Positions 27,340 through 41,300 of a DNA stretch of 64,000 nucleotides are shown here, piece after piece. The stretch's first letter is position 1. Every line of letters begins with the position of its first letter. The notes under the pieces were generated by a model. The model was not told the DNA's origin. It worked only from the letters and a program-made list of their open reading frames with translations, and made no database searches. The position numbers and the translations under genes are program-made. Source of the DNA: Prunella strophiata (taxonomy: Eukaryota; Chordata; Aves; Passeriformes; Prunellidae); assembly GCA_036583965.1 (NCBI GenBank), contig JAZBQD010000015.1, positions 26,448,310-26,512,309 on the forward strand, written 5' to 3'.

Positions 27340-30300
27340 GCAGCCTCCTACCTCTACTACTCATGGAAGGAGAATGGCCCTTCCTGTGCCATGTGTGTGG
27401 GAAACCAATTAAACTTTGATTATTGGATAGGATTACTCATGTAAGTGATTAGTCACATCAGAGTTTTCATGATCAGGCCTGAACTTCTGGTGTTTCTTCC
27501 CCCATACACTTGATGATGTGTCGAGTTCTTCTCCAGGGAGAGAAGAACCTTAGGAAATGCAGAGCAGGTGACATTTAAGAACTCACAGCAGGGGAATTTT
27601 ACTCATTCTGGACTGGTGCATTTTGTATCTGTAGGCATTATCATTAATTGAACACTTGTTTATGTCTCTAAAAATAATTTAAAATACTTTTATTTCAAAA
27701 TGCAGTCTGGGTATGACTTCTATTACTAGTCAGAAAGTATTTAAGAGGGCCTGATGCACTTCTACAGAGAGTAGGAGGAAATTATGTTTACCACCCTCTT
27801 TTAAGCTGATCTGCAAAATGCTGTCCTTTTAAATGTCTCCCAGGAACAGATTTAGAGTGAGGATGGTATATTTTCAAGCCTTGTTTTTCTCTTTTGTTCC
27901 AGCCAAATGCTGCTTTTGTTTTCTTTACTACTTCTACCTTCCTTCTTGAAGCGTGATTATTAACCACTAAAACAACTGAAACACATGCTCAGTGCAATCT
28001 AGAAGCATTTAGGTATTGATTTTGATTCAAGGAATATATTATTTAAGACTGTCATTTAAGAATAACACAATTAGACTATTTATAGTAATTTCTGATATAA
28101 CTTTTTTATACTGCTAATAAAGTGGTGAAGAGATGCACCATCCAAATTACAGTATCCTGCATCATGTGATGTGTCAGCCTATTAAATAAATATGCTCATG
28201 TTTCTTTTCTTGAATCAAGCTCAAGTCAGCTGATTGAAGAGGGATTTAAGCAAAGGAAAGAGAAAGCTCTTCCCTGACCTTCAAGTAATTCCAACAAAGT
28301 ATTTTGCTGCTACACAGTTTCGCAAACCCAGGATCATTGGATATCCTTCTTCCTTCAGCTGGACTCCTGAAGGCCCAGCTGTGGAGCGGAAAGGGAGAGA
28401 ATATCCCATAAGTCATTACACCAGCCTGCTTTTTCCTCTGTAAGGTAGGGTGGCACAAGATGAGCAAGGAGAATCCTTCAATAGTCAAGGGCTCCAGTTT
28501 TTACACTGATTAACCCTGCAGGTTCACTGGAGTGAGGGTCCTTACACTTTGGGCTTCCCAAGACAGAAGGAGGTCAACACTTTGCAGTGAATTTTCCAGG
28601 TCTTTGACCACTGATTATTACTACAAGCCTCATTAAACCTTATTCCTTTGGAAAACTATGTAGTTAATATGCACCTGCTACTTGTTTATTGCACATGGTA
28701 TCAATGCATTTCTTCGCTCTTTCAGGGTGTGAGTTCACAGAGTGAAAAAGAACAGTGACTGCCTCTATACCTACATAGAATACCTCACAACATGCAAGAT
28801 TATAAAGACAAGGCTTATGTATAGCCTTTTTCCAAATGACCTGAGGGTATCTTTTTACTGTTTAATACATTGGAGTGCACTGACATCCTCACTGGACAAA
28901 ACTGATTAATCAGGGATTAGGAGCAGCACAGCTACTCCATGTCAGCACCAAGGCTGCTGAGCATCTGGGTCCATCAGGCCAGGCAACAGAGCTCTGTTGC
29001 TTTGAGCTCTGAACTAAGTGAGCGTTCTGAAGAGCTCCTTGTTAGGGTGAATGTCAGAATTACTGCACTGTAACCTACAATGGGCTGGGGACATACCCAA
29101 ACCAAATGGCTTTGGTTTGCGGCTTAGATAAAAAACAGGAGTGAAATGTGGTCTAAAATTAGGGATCCCTGAAAAGTTTTATGCATCTCTCTTTAGGATG
29201 TTGGTAGCTGGGCAGCCTCATGGCCTGAGTGAACTGTTGATGGCATCAAGGCAAGCACAGCTGTTTACCATCATACAGAAAGAGGAAGTGCACAGCAGTG
29301 AAATGTCCAGTTCCCAAACAGACTTAAAATATACCAAACACTCAGTGTAAGCAGCTGTCACCAAGTGCTACATGAATGTATGGGGTACTGTGGCTTGGAA
29401 GAGGAAGTGGTGGATGTTAGAGGGTCCATGGGAGTTTTTCAATAAAGCTACTGCTTGTACTTTCATCACTCCTTGTTTCTATGGTACTAGATTTGACACA
29501 GCTGTTGCTTGCACGGCTTTCCTTTGAAGAGTCAGAAAATCCTAAAGCTGTCATTTAGTGAGTGACACTCTTCTATAAACTATCTGGGCTTCTATAAATA
29601 TTGCTGACTGCATGCAGGGCATCATTAGACTTATCTTCCAGGGAACATCTCTAATCACAGTTCTACACGCCCATGTCAATCTAGGACACATCCAAGCCTT
29701 AGAAATAGCAGTGGAAAAATCATAAAATGTTCTAACACATGGAGTTGGCAGACAAGTGCCAGACAAGATCACAAACTGTGCAAAATGAACAGTTTGCAAG
29801 TGAATGTGCTTCCCTCTTTCCTCCAAGTGCTGGCTGAGTATCCTAGGATGATTTCAAATTAGTGCACTAGCCCTTTTTTTTTTTTCCTTCTACGTGAGTT
29901 TCCCTTTAGTCAGAGCTGTCTACTTGACAGTAACACAATTACATGTGCTGGAACATCTTTGGTTCCATTATCAAAGGGGTCTCTTAATTTACATTATGAA
30001 TTCAGCAACAGTTTTCCAGTTAAAACAGGATGATGTTACAATGGGTGTTAAATCTGCTGTGCAAACAACTACAAGACCCAATTACAAACTCTTTATATAA
30101 GCAATTAGTAAATAAGATCAGAAAGAGCTGGATGCTTCTGTTCACCATTATCTTAACTGAACTCACAATTCAGGAAACAAATCATGAATGCCAAGGAAAT
30201 TGCCTTCTTTATTTCCTGGGTTGGACTTAATGCATGTCTCCCTTGGAAAAGTTTATCTATCTATTGCACTAGAATCAAACTATAAAATGTGAATTTGTGG

Positions 30301-30884
30301 CAAGTTCATGTATCATTTTATACTGGTGAGGGCTGGAAAGGGTTTTTTTTGGTGAGGATTTTGAAGTGCGGCTCTGTAACTTGGCTTACTACCAGAAAAA
30401 GAAAAAAGACCAGTGCTGCCTGGTAGACCACACAGGTAAGATGTAATACAGGCTCTTCCTGTACCCAAATATGTGACCTAGGCACACCAGCTTCCACTGT
30501 CTGGCTGAATACAGAAGTACTTCATCCTCAGCAAAGGCAAACATATGGCACTGGCAACATTCCAGGTAAACAGACTCACACAAACAAGATGATAAATATA
30601 TGGCTGATGTTGATTGTCTTTGCTGTTAGCTATTATTTATGGAGCAATCTGGAAGTGTGATGGAAGATATGAATTCTTTATTGAAGCTGCAGCTAGAACT
30701 TAAAGGACATTTCCAGGTTTTTATCCCCAGCCATTAGTTCACATTCTCTGTCATGTACGAGCCTGGATAATTTTTCAGCTGTTCATGTACCAATGAGATT
30801 ACCACTTCCTCAAGCAGTCTTACTGCCTTGTATTCAGGGTATTGTAGTTGTCAAGGTATGGGTTTAGAGTTTTAAAATCCATCA

Positions 30885-30979
30885 TTTGGTTTTGGGTTAG
30901 TTTGGTTTTTTTGGGGTTTTTTTTTTGGTTTTGGTTTTTTTTGGTTTTTTTTTTGGGGTTTTTTTTGGTTTTTTGTGGG
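30885..30979. repeat. G/T low-complexity tract
   Basis: Runs of T (up to about 10) are separated by GG, GGG or GGGG, so the other strand is an A/CC repeat. It lies about 550 bp beyond the likely CA2 poly(A) site. The 98-codon frame across it (Phe/Trp/Gly/Leu-rich) is an artefact of the repeat. Confidence 0.85.
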
Positions 30980-31519
30980 AGTAGGATAGTGGGCATTTTA
31001 AATGTGGAAACTTTTCAAAGGTTGAGATTTGACAGCTTTTTTCTGAAGTTTTTTGTATGCATTTCAAGATATCTTCATTTCCATCACATGCATTTCAAGA
31101 TCCAGGTGCTTCAGAATGTAGCTTGCCCAACTGATAACTTATAAATTACAAAGTGATTCCTGATGGGGTAGCAAACTCATAATAAATTAATTTAAAAACT
31201 AGCACCAAAATCTAATGAGCTCATTCTTCAGGAGAATTTTGTTCAACAGTTTTGTGAGGGCATCTTTCATTATGCATTCAATTTTGATGATAATTTGTAG
31301 GGATTGCTCAAAATTAACACCTTCCTTCCGCTATAGGAGAGAAGATACCTACTTAGAGAAAATTTCTTAACATATCCATATAGTCTTGCATTCATGTTCA
31401 GTGTCACTGAAGCCAATTCCCAATGTATGTGTTTAGTAATTATGTTTAATATGCAACCATGTGAACAGATTAGTTCTGTTCCTTACTCCTTACCAGAATT
31501 AAAAGAACAGCAGGGAAGC

Positions 31520-32258
31520 AAAAATAGAAGTATAGATTTATTAGAGAAGTTATCTAAAATACAATATTATTTTCCTTTTTAAATTAGAACATATATTATT
31601 TCAATGAAAAGATATTTTGTATTATTTCTATGGTAATAACAACTTTTAAGGGTAACATTTCATTTAGAGCATTTTTAATTAAAAAACCCAACACTACCAT
31701 TAAGACATAACTAAGGCTGTTGACAGTACGGGTAAAAATGCAAAATAGTCTCAAAAATATTTACATATCAGTTTCTTAAAATCTAAGTCTAATTCTAAAT
31801 ATTCATTTTGCTTAGCTTTCTCAAAATACCTTTTTTTCTCTAAATTATAGCTAGATTCTGTATTCCTGTGCTTCTTACAAAGCTTCAAGTTATCGTTAGT
31901 TACGTGTACTATCACACCAGTGGATGAGGTTTCTTAAAATGGCTTATTTTGCTACCACCATATCCTCTCCCAAGTGGCCAACTTACTGTTATACCAAAGT
32001 GTCAGTCGCAGTAATAGTCACCAAAATGCACACAGCCACCCACCCCCTGCCTCCCCCAACCCCACACCTTAAGAACCCTTCCCCATTCGGCCAAGAGCCT
32101 TTCACATTTCAACAGCTGGCATTTCAGATGCAGAGCAAAAGGAAGAATGGATCTGGGAGACAAGATGTTGCCTGGGCACACATGGCAAAGTTTGATTTGG
32201 GCTTAGCAAAAGGGGCTCCTCACAGACACAGCAATTCCTAACACTCGCAGCACTGAGG
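31520..32258 (-). other. CA2: Probable CA2 3' UTR
   Basis: This is sequence directly after the CA2 stop codon and up to candidate cleavage signals, with no other gene visible. The end is inferred from the AATAAA at 31537-31542. The nearer ATTAAA at 31674-31679 would give a shorter UTR. Open frames on the plus strand here are chance antisense frames. Confidence 0.5.
31537..31542 (-). terminator. CA2: Candidate CA2 poly(A) signal AATAAA
   Basis: The plus strand reads tttatt, which is AATAAA on the CA2 strand, about 720 bp after the stop. A weaker ATTAAA lies at 31674-31679. I cannot tell from sequence which is used. RNA 3' ends would decide. Confidence 0.45.
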
Positions 32259-32378
32259 TTACTGGAAGGAGGCTCTGACTTCCCTGCTCTTCAGAGGCTG
32301 GCACGGGCGCCAGTTGTCCACCATGTGGCACACGGGCTCGTTCTCAGCATTGAAGCAAAGGCCACGGAGTTTGCACAT
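32259..32378 (-). CDS. CA2: CA2 exon 7 (coding part, with stop)
   Basis: This last coding exon covers codons 222-260 and TAA. The acceptor is TTCCCACAG. It ends [20 protein letters not shown], the conserved C-terminal alpha-CA tail. It carries four cysteines (223, 229, 238, 247). Intron 6 upstream is 2273 bp. Confidence 0.98.
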   Translation of the reverse strand: MCKLRGLCFNAENEPVCHMVDNWRPCQPLKSREVRASFQ

Positions 32379-35300
32379 CTGTGGGAAAAGGCACAAATAT
32401 CCTCAAATGCATCCTCTCATTTCAGCAGGACTTTTTCAGCAGGAAACTACACATCTTGGACCTGAACCAGAGCTCCAACCCAAAGTTTTGTCAGTACTAC
32501 TAGCCTAGAGATGGCATCAGCACCCATGTGTCTGCATTTCATCCACACCATTTCCAGCCTTGACATAGCCTCTCCTGTCCACAAAATATCCTGGCAATAA
32601 CAATGGTGAAAGCACAAAAAACAAGGACATAGACACACATTTTCTGAGCTCTGCAAGCAAAGAGCTGTTTTTCCTTGATCCAGATATTAATTGAAATCCT
32701 TTCAGAATCCTCTGAAAGCTATACAATTTTGGCTGGTTTTTTTTAAGTCCACTTGAAATAATAACAATTAAAAATGGCTTTACCCTTGGGTCAAAATAAA
32801 GCTGTTGAATGAATTAAAGTTATCCTAATTTTCAAAAGCTGTGAGAGGGGAAAACTGCTCCACATCAATAGGAGCACATATAGTTATGGTACTTGTTCCT
32901 AAAGTACAATTGGTGTTTGCCACAATCTGATGTAACAAAAAGTACCTTTATGTCTAAATAGGAATCTCCAAAGCTCACAAAAAGATTGTGCCAAAATAAC
33001 AACCCACCCCAAACAATCTCACACAGATGGTAGAAGTGCTGATGAATTTATGTAGGTGGGACACAGGATTTCCTACAAGTCAGGTTCTAGACCAGGTTTT
33101 TCCACATTCAAGGAAAAATGGCCTCAGTAGTAACCTGTCTCTGCTGGACTTCACCTTCAGGACCAACCAGAACAAAGTTCAGAGCTCAGCCTCTGCCAGG
33201 AACTGCAAGTGACAGCAGCCTTGCTACACCCTGCTGTTATACCCAGCTTCTTTCCAGCTTTGGAAAACCTATATACCTTAAACCTTGAATCAGTACTCCT
33301 ATAAATGGTTTCTTGTTTTGATCAGTATGGGAATGAAAAAGCAAACTGCCACACAGTGTGGAAATATTGATGGTAACATGGAGGGATGTGTGAGGGAGAA
33401 ATAAGTGGTAACTTTTACCACGTGTAGGTGGTTGGAGTATAGTAGGAAAAACCCACTATTTTGGTGAATGTGTTCCTGCCTTATAATAAAACTGTATTTG
33501 CAAACTTTGGATTATCAACAGCAATAGGAATAGTTTGGAGTAGTGTCAACTTTAATGCTCCCTTGCAATTTACTAATGGCAATCAATCACTACTATAGTT
33601 ATTACTTCCAATAGCTCTTCCTCATGTTTTATCTTCCTCATCACATGTTTTATCTTTTATTATGTTAAGCTCTAAAACAGCTCAGTTGCATTTTCTTTCC
33701 TATCAGAAACCCCCTAGAATTAGCTGCAGGTTGTTAGCATGTCTACCATCAACAGAAGATACTTAGGAATTTGAAGGTTAAACTGTAGCCCTTCAGGGCT
33801 GATTTGTATTTATAGGCTCTAGATTCTATTTATATCTCTCAAGCACACAGATCTGAACCCAAAAATGGAATCTTGCCTGTACATAATTTCATTAATGGAT
33901 GGCACAGAAAGCTGGGGCCAAAAGTGATTTAATCTGCACAAGCTTCTTCCTACTAGGAAGACTATCCTTCTCAGGCCGGTCAACAGAGTATTTTCCTAGG
34001 CAGCAGACTTCTGGAATCTGCAAATTTTGCCTCTTCCAAACAATGAGAGCTTTGTTAGAATCATCACAAGTCTGCGTAGGATTTCCCAGTCTGTTCTGTG
34101 ACAAACAGAACTTGCAAAAAGAGCTCAGTGTCCTGGAAAATCAATGGACCAACTACAGCTCCTACAGTGTGAGACTGTGGATGCAGCACATGCTCTCCAG
34201 GTGCTTTATAAACCTGGCCTTTTCAGGGCAAACACACCCAGAGAGGTAATTGCATGTACAGCAAACCTGCTGATGCTCACAATAAATGCTGGACTAACTC
34301 TGCCTGTGCAAATGGTCCTTTCATGCATGCCTCAATTTTCCAGATTTTTACCACATGACAGCTCTAACCATGTATCCGGAAAATATCTGATAATTTTTTA
34401 AACTTTCCCCCCCATCTTCCCTGGAGTGCCCAAATAGAAGACAGCTTTACATTCTACAGCAAACTCTACATCCAGAGGCAGAAGCAGAGTCCTGTCAGAA
34501 GAGGATTACCACTTCAGACAGATATCTTTGACATGTGATGCTAGCTAATACCCTGCCCAGCTCTGCACTAACACTGCCACTTCATAGATCACCTGGTGGG
34601 CTGAACTGAAGCCATCTGTATAACTCCAGTACACATCCATTGGAAACCTACCTGCTCAGAGCTCACAGTGATGGGCTCCTTCAGAACGTGCCAAATCACA
34701 CATTCAAGCAGTGGTGGAGTTGTCAGTGAGCCAGGGTATGTCCAGTAGTCTTTGCATGCAGGAAGAAGTCCAGTGGGGTCAAAATTCGTAAAGGAAGCTT
34801 GCTTTCCCTACAATAAAGTAATTGGATGGGCTGATGTCAGGGAGAGGTCACATACACACACTAGGATTGCAGCAGTCACGTCTTCTAGGAAAGGTCCATG
34901 TTTGTAGGAAGGCAGAAATGGAATTTGGCATCAAGTGTTGCATGCCAGCTATAGTACCTTTGGGATTAAATACTCTCAGCAATATATTTCTCACAAGATT
35001 TTCAAGATATTGCTTCTCATATCAAATGCTGCATTTAAGTTCCTTGATCTTATCTTAGAGATAAGATTTAATCTTGCCTGAAAAACAATGAGATTTCAGA
35101 TGCCACGTACGCTGATTGCACTGGAAACACAGAACCTGTGAGACCTGTTGGAGAGTCCACTGCAGTAAGCAGCAACATCCATTTACCACAAAGGCAGCCT
35201 GATGAGAAACATGACAGCATAGTCTCATTTTTTACCTTTCCTATCCACATTTCTCATTGGCCTTTACCCACTATGAAGGTACCTAATTACTCACTAAGTA

Positions 35301-38300
35301 CTTTTAGTTTCTCATTACTCAGCACACTAAAATCACACACACACTGCACACAATATTTAAGATACAGGAAGACTTTTTTCCACTAAATTATATATCCTGA
35401 TCAAACTGTTTATCTGAACTCTCTCTAGAAATACCCAAGAGAAGCATGCCTTCTTGAAAAAGGAAATTTCACCCACAGATGAGGGGAAATGCCTTTTCCA
35501 TGTGTTACCACTGACTAGAAAGGGCACCTAGGAATGTAGTTTAGATTAGGAAGATGAATCCTATTCTATAGGTTTAAATATAGTTAAATGACAGAGAAAT
35601 GTAGTCACAAAGATAGGAAATAATCACTGTTTCTAGAACTCCATGCTCTCTACCTCAACTTCATTCCAATCTGTTTTGCTTTTAGAATTATAGGAGCACC
35701 TGTGCTGATGGCAGGAAGATTTGTTTCACTTTCATATATGCAGAAGTCTGGGAAGAAGTAAAAAAAATCTACTTTCCAAAGAAGATAACATAGCACAGTT
35801 GTGATGGGTGTCCACCAACACAGACAGCAAGTATTACCTTGGTTTGAATGGAGCTCAGAGCATCCACAACCTTCTGCATCTCAGGCTTGGCATTTCCCAC
35901 CTGGAACACAAACCATATGAAAATAAAAATCACCATGCATTCTCATGACACCTTTAGTTTTCTGTTACAGTTCTCAAGGAAACTTTTTCCAGCTGCATTT
36001 CATTACATAAGAGGAGTATTACAGCATAAGTGACTTAAACAGGCTCTGTAAAATCATGCCAGTTGATGGCAAGCACAAACAGGTCAGCCAAGGACACTGG
36101 ACAGAATGAAGCTATTTTCATTTACAGTGTGTGGATTTATTTTTGGAACTAAGCTGTTCTTCTTTTATGGAAGTCACCCTCCTAATAAAATAGTCACCCT
36201 CAGTGAGGCCAGGATGGAATACTACGTACTGCTGGAGCAGACACCTCCTCCAGCTAGCTGCCAGGACAATTCAACTAACACAAAACACAAAACCCTCTGG
36301 CATTTAACAATGACAAGAAAAGGAAAACAGGTGTTATTTAGGCTGGTCACACTGCAGATTCACACACAACTTGGTCAGTTATGCACATCACCTTTCACTG
36401 GTAAGACTTAAAGTAGCATCACTGTCTTGATGAAGGCAAGAATGCTGCTACAGGGCTGCCACAGTGATGGATGGCAGTCATACTCCATGGCCAGTGTACA
36501 ATTTTTATAGATAAAGGAAGGCAAGAATTTGGAGCACCACCCAGTTTGCTATGGATTTGGGCAGCATAGCAAATGCTGCCTTATTCTCTATTTTCTGCTC
36601 TTATGTTCCCCACTGCAACAAAATAAATGTGCTGGACAAATAATAAAAAGAAGAAGTTTAACAAACCTTCATGAAGATGCCCACCACAGCTAAACCATCA
36701 GGATGCTTCACAGCTTCAGCAAATTTACCATATTTTGTATTCCAGTGAACAATATGGAGCTAAGAGCAAGAAAACAAAGCACTGTGAAGATGATATTCCA
36801 TCCAGAATACTTACAAATGAAGATACAGGGAAGTAATTTATTAAGAGCAAGATGGTGTTTTACTGCTGAGGTTTGAAAGCTTTTGTGTACAGTTAAGAAT
36901 TTGTTGAATTATTTATCTACTTTAAAGTTTCATTTATTCAAAGAGATTTCTGTAATGTGTTTTATTTTGCTCCTCACTCCTATTCCCTGGTGAGTTTTAA
37001 AAGCAAGCTGTGGCTGTATCATTCTGCTTTTCATGTGGTGAATCTCCTGTTATCTTCAGCATAAGTTTTTCCCACATACAGCCCACAGGATTTTTGATGT
37101 AGTATTTTAATGCTATATATCCTGGAGTTCTTACCACATTGATATATATTGCCAGTGTCAGAAGAAGCAGAGAAGGCACATAAACTACAGATTTTACTCA
37201 CAATTTGGAAGTTTTTTTTAAAAGAAACAGTCTTGCCCTTTACTGGAAAGACTTGGAAATAATATTAAATTAATCTCCAGGTCATGTTAGCCAGGATGCT
37301 ACTTTATTTTTAATTTCTAAATTATTTCTCATTTAAGTTCATCAGGCTGTTTCCCCACATCTGCAAGTCAAGTTGAACAAGTAATTATGGTACTGTGAAA
37401 GACAGAAGGCAACTGAAAGTTTCTCAGATAAGACAAAAGCTACTTTCCTCATGAAAAAGAAGCAGAGTAAATGAATTTGAGGGACAATTTCTTTTATCTG
37501 TCAATGCAAATCACAGGCATTTTCCACAAATGTCTATTTATGAATATATTTTAGAAGTCAGTCACAGAAACCAGAGGTAGATTTCTAAACAGGGGATGAG
37601 AAAAGGTGGGATGCAAGGCACTCAAGTCACTCAGTTTCTGTATCAGACTCTAATATGGAGTCTTAAGTGGTCTGAGGGACATCCAGAGTCTCAAGGGTAT
37701 CACAAAGAGTGCCTGTAAAATTGCACTTTACTGTCTGCCCTCTTCATAGCTCCCCTTGGTTCTTTGCTACCAAAATATGAAAATACCTGCTCCAAAATTA
37801 TTCTGCTGCTTTTATAAATACCTCTGATGTTAAAAATTGAAGCTAGGAAAAGCAGATGTGCTGCAATTCTATTTTTTCATAATTTCCAAGAGTCACTGAG
37901 AAAGCAGGGAAAAAACAGGTATTAATAATGTGGGGTTTTCTGTTTCTCTTTGACATGAAGTAGTTGAGAAAAATTACAAATCTAATGCCCTGCTCTTGCA
38001 AGGGACTATGTTCTAAGGTAGCATCATACCAAAATTATCTATGGTAACCTTCTCCTATGAAGATCTGTAGTGAAAATGCTACTGTAGTGGAATACTTAAA
38101 AAAAACCCCCTCATTATACAAAGAAGACTGGAGAAGGTAAATCATGTCCTACCTCTGCATCATACTTCACACCATCCACAGTGTGCTCAGATCCCTGGCC
38201 TTCACAGGATCCCCAGTGAATGTGAAACTGCACCAGCCTGTAGACTCCATCCATCGCTCCTCCTTGCACCACTGCAAAGAAAAGAGCCTTTATTAGCAGC

Positions 38301-41300
38301 TCCCATAATTTTTGTTATCAAGTGTCCCTTCAAACTGAAACAGCAATCTCAAGTATTTTATGTGATTTACATTTCATTGCATGCTGCCATGCTACTCCAG
38401 ATCATCCTCAATGGTACATTACTGCAATACACCAAAATCAATAATAAATGCATAAAAACATAAGTGACTTTACAGTGAGCATCTCATCAGCAATTTAACA
38501 GGCATGCTAGTATTAAAAGTGATGAGGGAAGATGTAACTTTTCTGTCACCAAATAGATTTAAAAAGCCCTTTGTAAGAGGCCCACATGGAATCATTCTAA
38601 GGAAGTACATTTGAAGACCAAATCATCTTCCATTACTAATGCAGTCTGTCCTTTCATTTTAGACACTTCATCCATTTAGGCCTTAATCCTGCAAATCCGG
38701 TGGCAGATTGGATTGAGTGAAATGTTTTTGGTTCCAATTTAAACCTGAACACCTGTTAGCCATGGGTTAGCCTTGTTGCAGCAAGGTAAAGCCTAGGAAC
38801 AGGACAAGACAGCACAGAGATGTGAATTCAAATCTCTTGCCCTTCCCATTGTGGTAAAAATGGCAATGCCTACACAGACACTTTTTGGAAACAAGTTGTT
38901 TATTTATGCTCTCCACTATCTGGCATTACTTGTGCTATGGGACTGCTCTGAGTGAAGCTCCCAGCCACACTTTGAATTTTACAACAGCAAGCTCCCTTAT
39001 TCTGCTTATTAATATTACCCTTCTACTCCAACTGTGACCAATCACCATTATGATATGCAGGATCAGGTCCTACCATTGAAAAACACTGAGAGAACAGACA
39101 ATGTCTCCTCCAGTGCAGCATAAAGCACAGAATAATAACAAATAGTTCTATTAAATAGAGCTCTTTAAATTATCAGAGAAAGGTTTCACACCAGTTTGTG
39201 GTTTGGCTGGGGATTTTTTTCCTGTTTTTTCCCCCCAAGCATCTCAAATCCAAATTCAAAATTAAAACTTCAAGTTGTTAATATTTTAAAATTTAAAAAC
39301 AAAAAGTAATTTGAATTGTTAGATATTTTAAGAGACTAATTTCTCTCTATAAATATATATACAATAAAGTGACAGAAGAGTGCTGACATAATATATTACA
39401 TGTAAGTGTGCTCTGTGTGTGTGCCATAGAATGATTCTGTGGAGTGAAGATGCTTTCCTCTCAGTCTGCAGCTAGTCTAGATACTAGCACAATAGGTGCA
39501 TGTGTGAAAACATGTATCAAATGCTGATTGGAAAAGGTGGCTGCAGGTTTGAAAAAGTCCCATTATATACAAGCATGGACAACACCAGCCATGGATATAA
39601 ACAATAAGGTGAGAAAGATTTCACTAAAAATTTGCAATACATGAAATTGAAGATTTCTTAAAGATACATTAGTTTCCACCAGTATTCCCTATGCATGCAA
39701 AATCTGGGTTCAGTGGATAAATCTAGCATTTGCCTAGGGCTCCTTTGGCAAATATATTTAGAAGTCTCTCAACATGTATTTTTATTTGAAAAAGATGAAT
39801 AGATGTTCCACTGCAACCTATGCAATTTCCAATACTGTAGCCAACCGACCAGGACTTGCCCTACCTATTTCAAGCTATGTGATCCAAAGAAGAATGTCTA
39901 CTTAAAGTAATCAAATAGGAACATATCTTATTCTACTTTTACATTTCTGCATGTGCTAGTTGCCAAGAAGCATAACTGTTTCAAGCACAGGACTACAAAT
40001 CTGAGTACTTTTTTCAGAACAGGCAGCTGTAGAAGGGCATAAGTTCCTTCTGGAAATGAAGCAACTTGTTGCTGTATCTTTACAGATGCAAAATCATTTA
40101 ATGCATACAATATTGTGTCTCATTTTAAAATGATGCCATGGAGTTGCAATGTTTCAGTTCCTTTAGCTCACGGTCTTGCTGGTCGTTGCAGGTACAAATG
40201 GACTGAGGTTCCACCACTCCTTGACCTCAGAAAGCACTAGCACAGCACAGGTTAATCTGCCATTATTAATCAATGGAAAGCATGCTGAAAAGCAGAACCA
40301 TGCAATGTTCTTGAGTTCATTTGCAGTGTTATTTCTCCACACAAAGTTTGCTGTAGTCTCAAAACCCCAAAAGATGCAGAAAAATCTCTTTGCAGTTTTT
40401 GCTTACTTTTCTCAGTTCTGTGGTTCTCAAATCCAGCACTAGCTTATTTTGACTCACAGCAGAGCATTCAAAGAAAGTAATAATTAGATTAGTGTGAATG
40501 AATACAAATCCAGCAGGCTTAATTACAGAACGGCCCTCTTGTTCTAGCCTATGTTAAGCACCTATTTTATTTTTAATACTTCTCAGTCTTTCCAAAAACG
40601 TAAAACTTTAAACTAAACTAAACTTAAAATGCAAAGTAGGAATGATAGAACTGATTTTTTTCTTCAGAGCAAGCTTTTAAAACAATAAATAAATGCTACC
40701 AGCATTTATTTATTAGCAATAAAAAAGTTCACAGAGAATTAGAACAATATTCATACCAGCAACTTCCCTGTCTTTGTTTCGTGTGACAGGAATATCCAAC
40801 TCGAGGTCACGCTTGAAAAAAAGTCCAACCTTTCCATCCCTTTTTTAAACAGGATGGAGAAGTTCTGATCCATATTTGAGCACTTCATCATTAGCCTCCC
40901 TTACTTTTGAAATCAGTATTAGTGAAAACCATCCTGAAAATACATATGGAGCTCAGATCCTTTCTGTTTTATAGCACAGCTTCAGGTACAACACTGTCTG
41001 AAGATAGCACAAGATGAACTGAAAAAAACATTATATCTCACAGATTCCATTTACTCAAGACAGTTTACATCATAACTTGGTCTTGTGTTACAGATCAAGA
41101 GGTGACTAGTTTGACAGTGCCCTGTCTTCTTTTCCACTATTAGACACTTACTAGACAAATTTGGAGCTACTTTCCTTAGATTAAGAAACTGGTAATTTTT
41201 TTCCACTACCATTCTATCTTCTACCCTTTACTGGAAAGGTTATACTAGTAACATCCAGTAATTATATTTCACTGTTAAATGATCTCATAACATGGTCTAA

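Larger units (their letters stand above)
15841..31519. other. Intergenic region downstream of CA2, no gene recognised
   Basis: About 15.7 kb of AT-rich DNA. It contains the 27-bp (17605), 34-bp (19543) and 22-bp (27296) tandem repeats, G-runs at 22374, a modestly GC-richer patch at 24369-24730 and a G/T tract at 30885. Open frames are short and without domains. In mammals the neighbours beyond CA2 include ATP6V0D2 and WWP1. I found no exon of either, though a short isolated exon could be missed by eye. Confidence 0.65.

Noticed and set aside
30848..31144. 98-codon frame rich in Phe, Trp, Gly and Leu
   Set aside because: It is produced by translation of the G/T low-complexity tract and has no protein-like features.
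33899..34249. Plus-strand 116-codon frame antisense to CA2 intron 6
   Set aside because: It has no family resemblance, lies wholly in an intron and is opposed by another chance frame on the minus strand.
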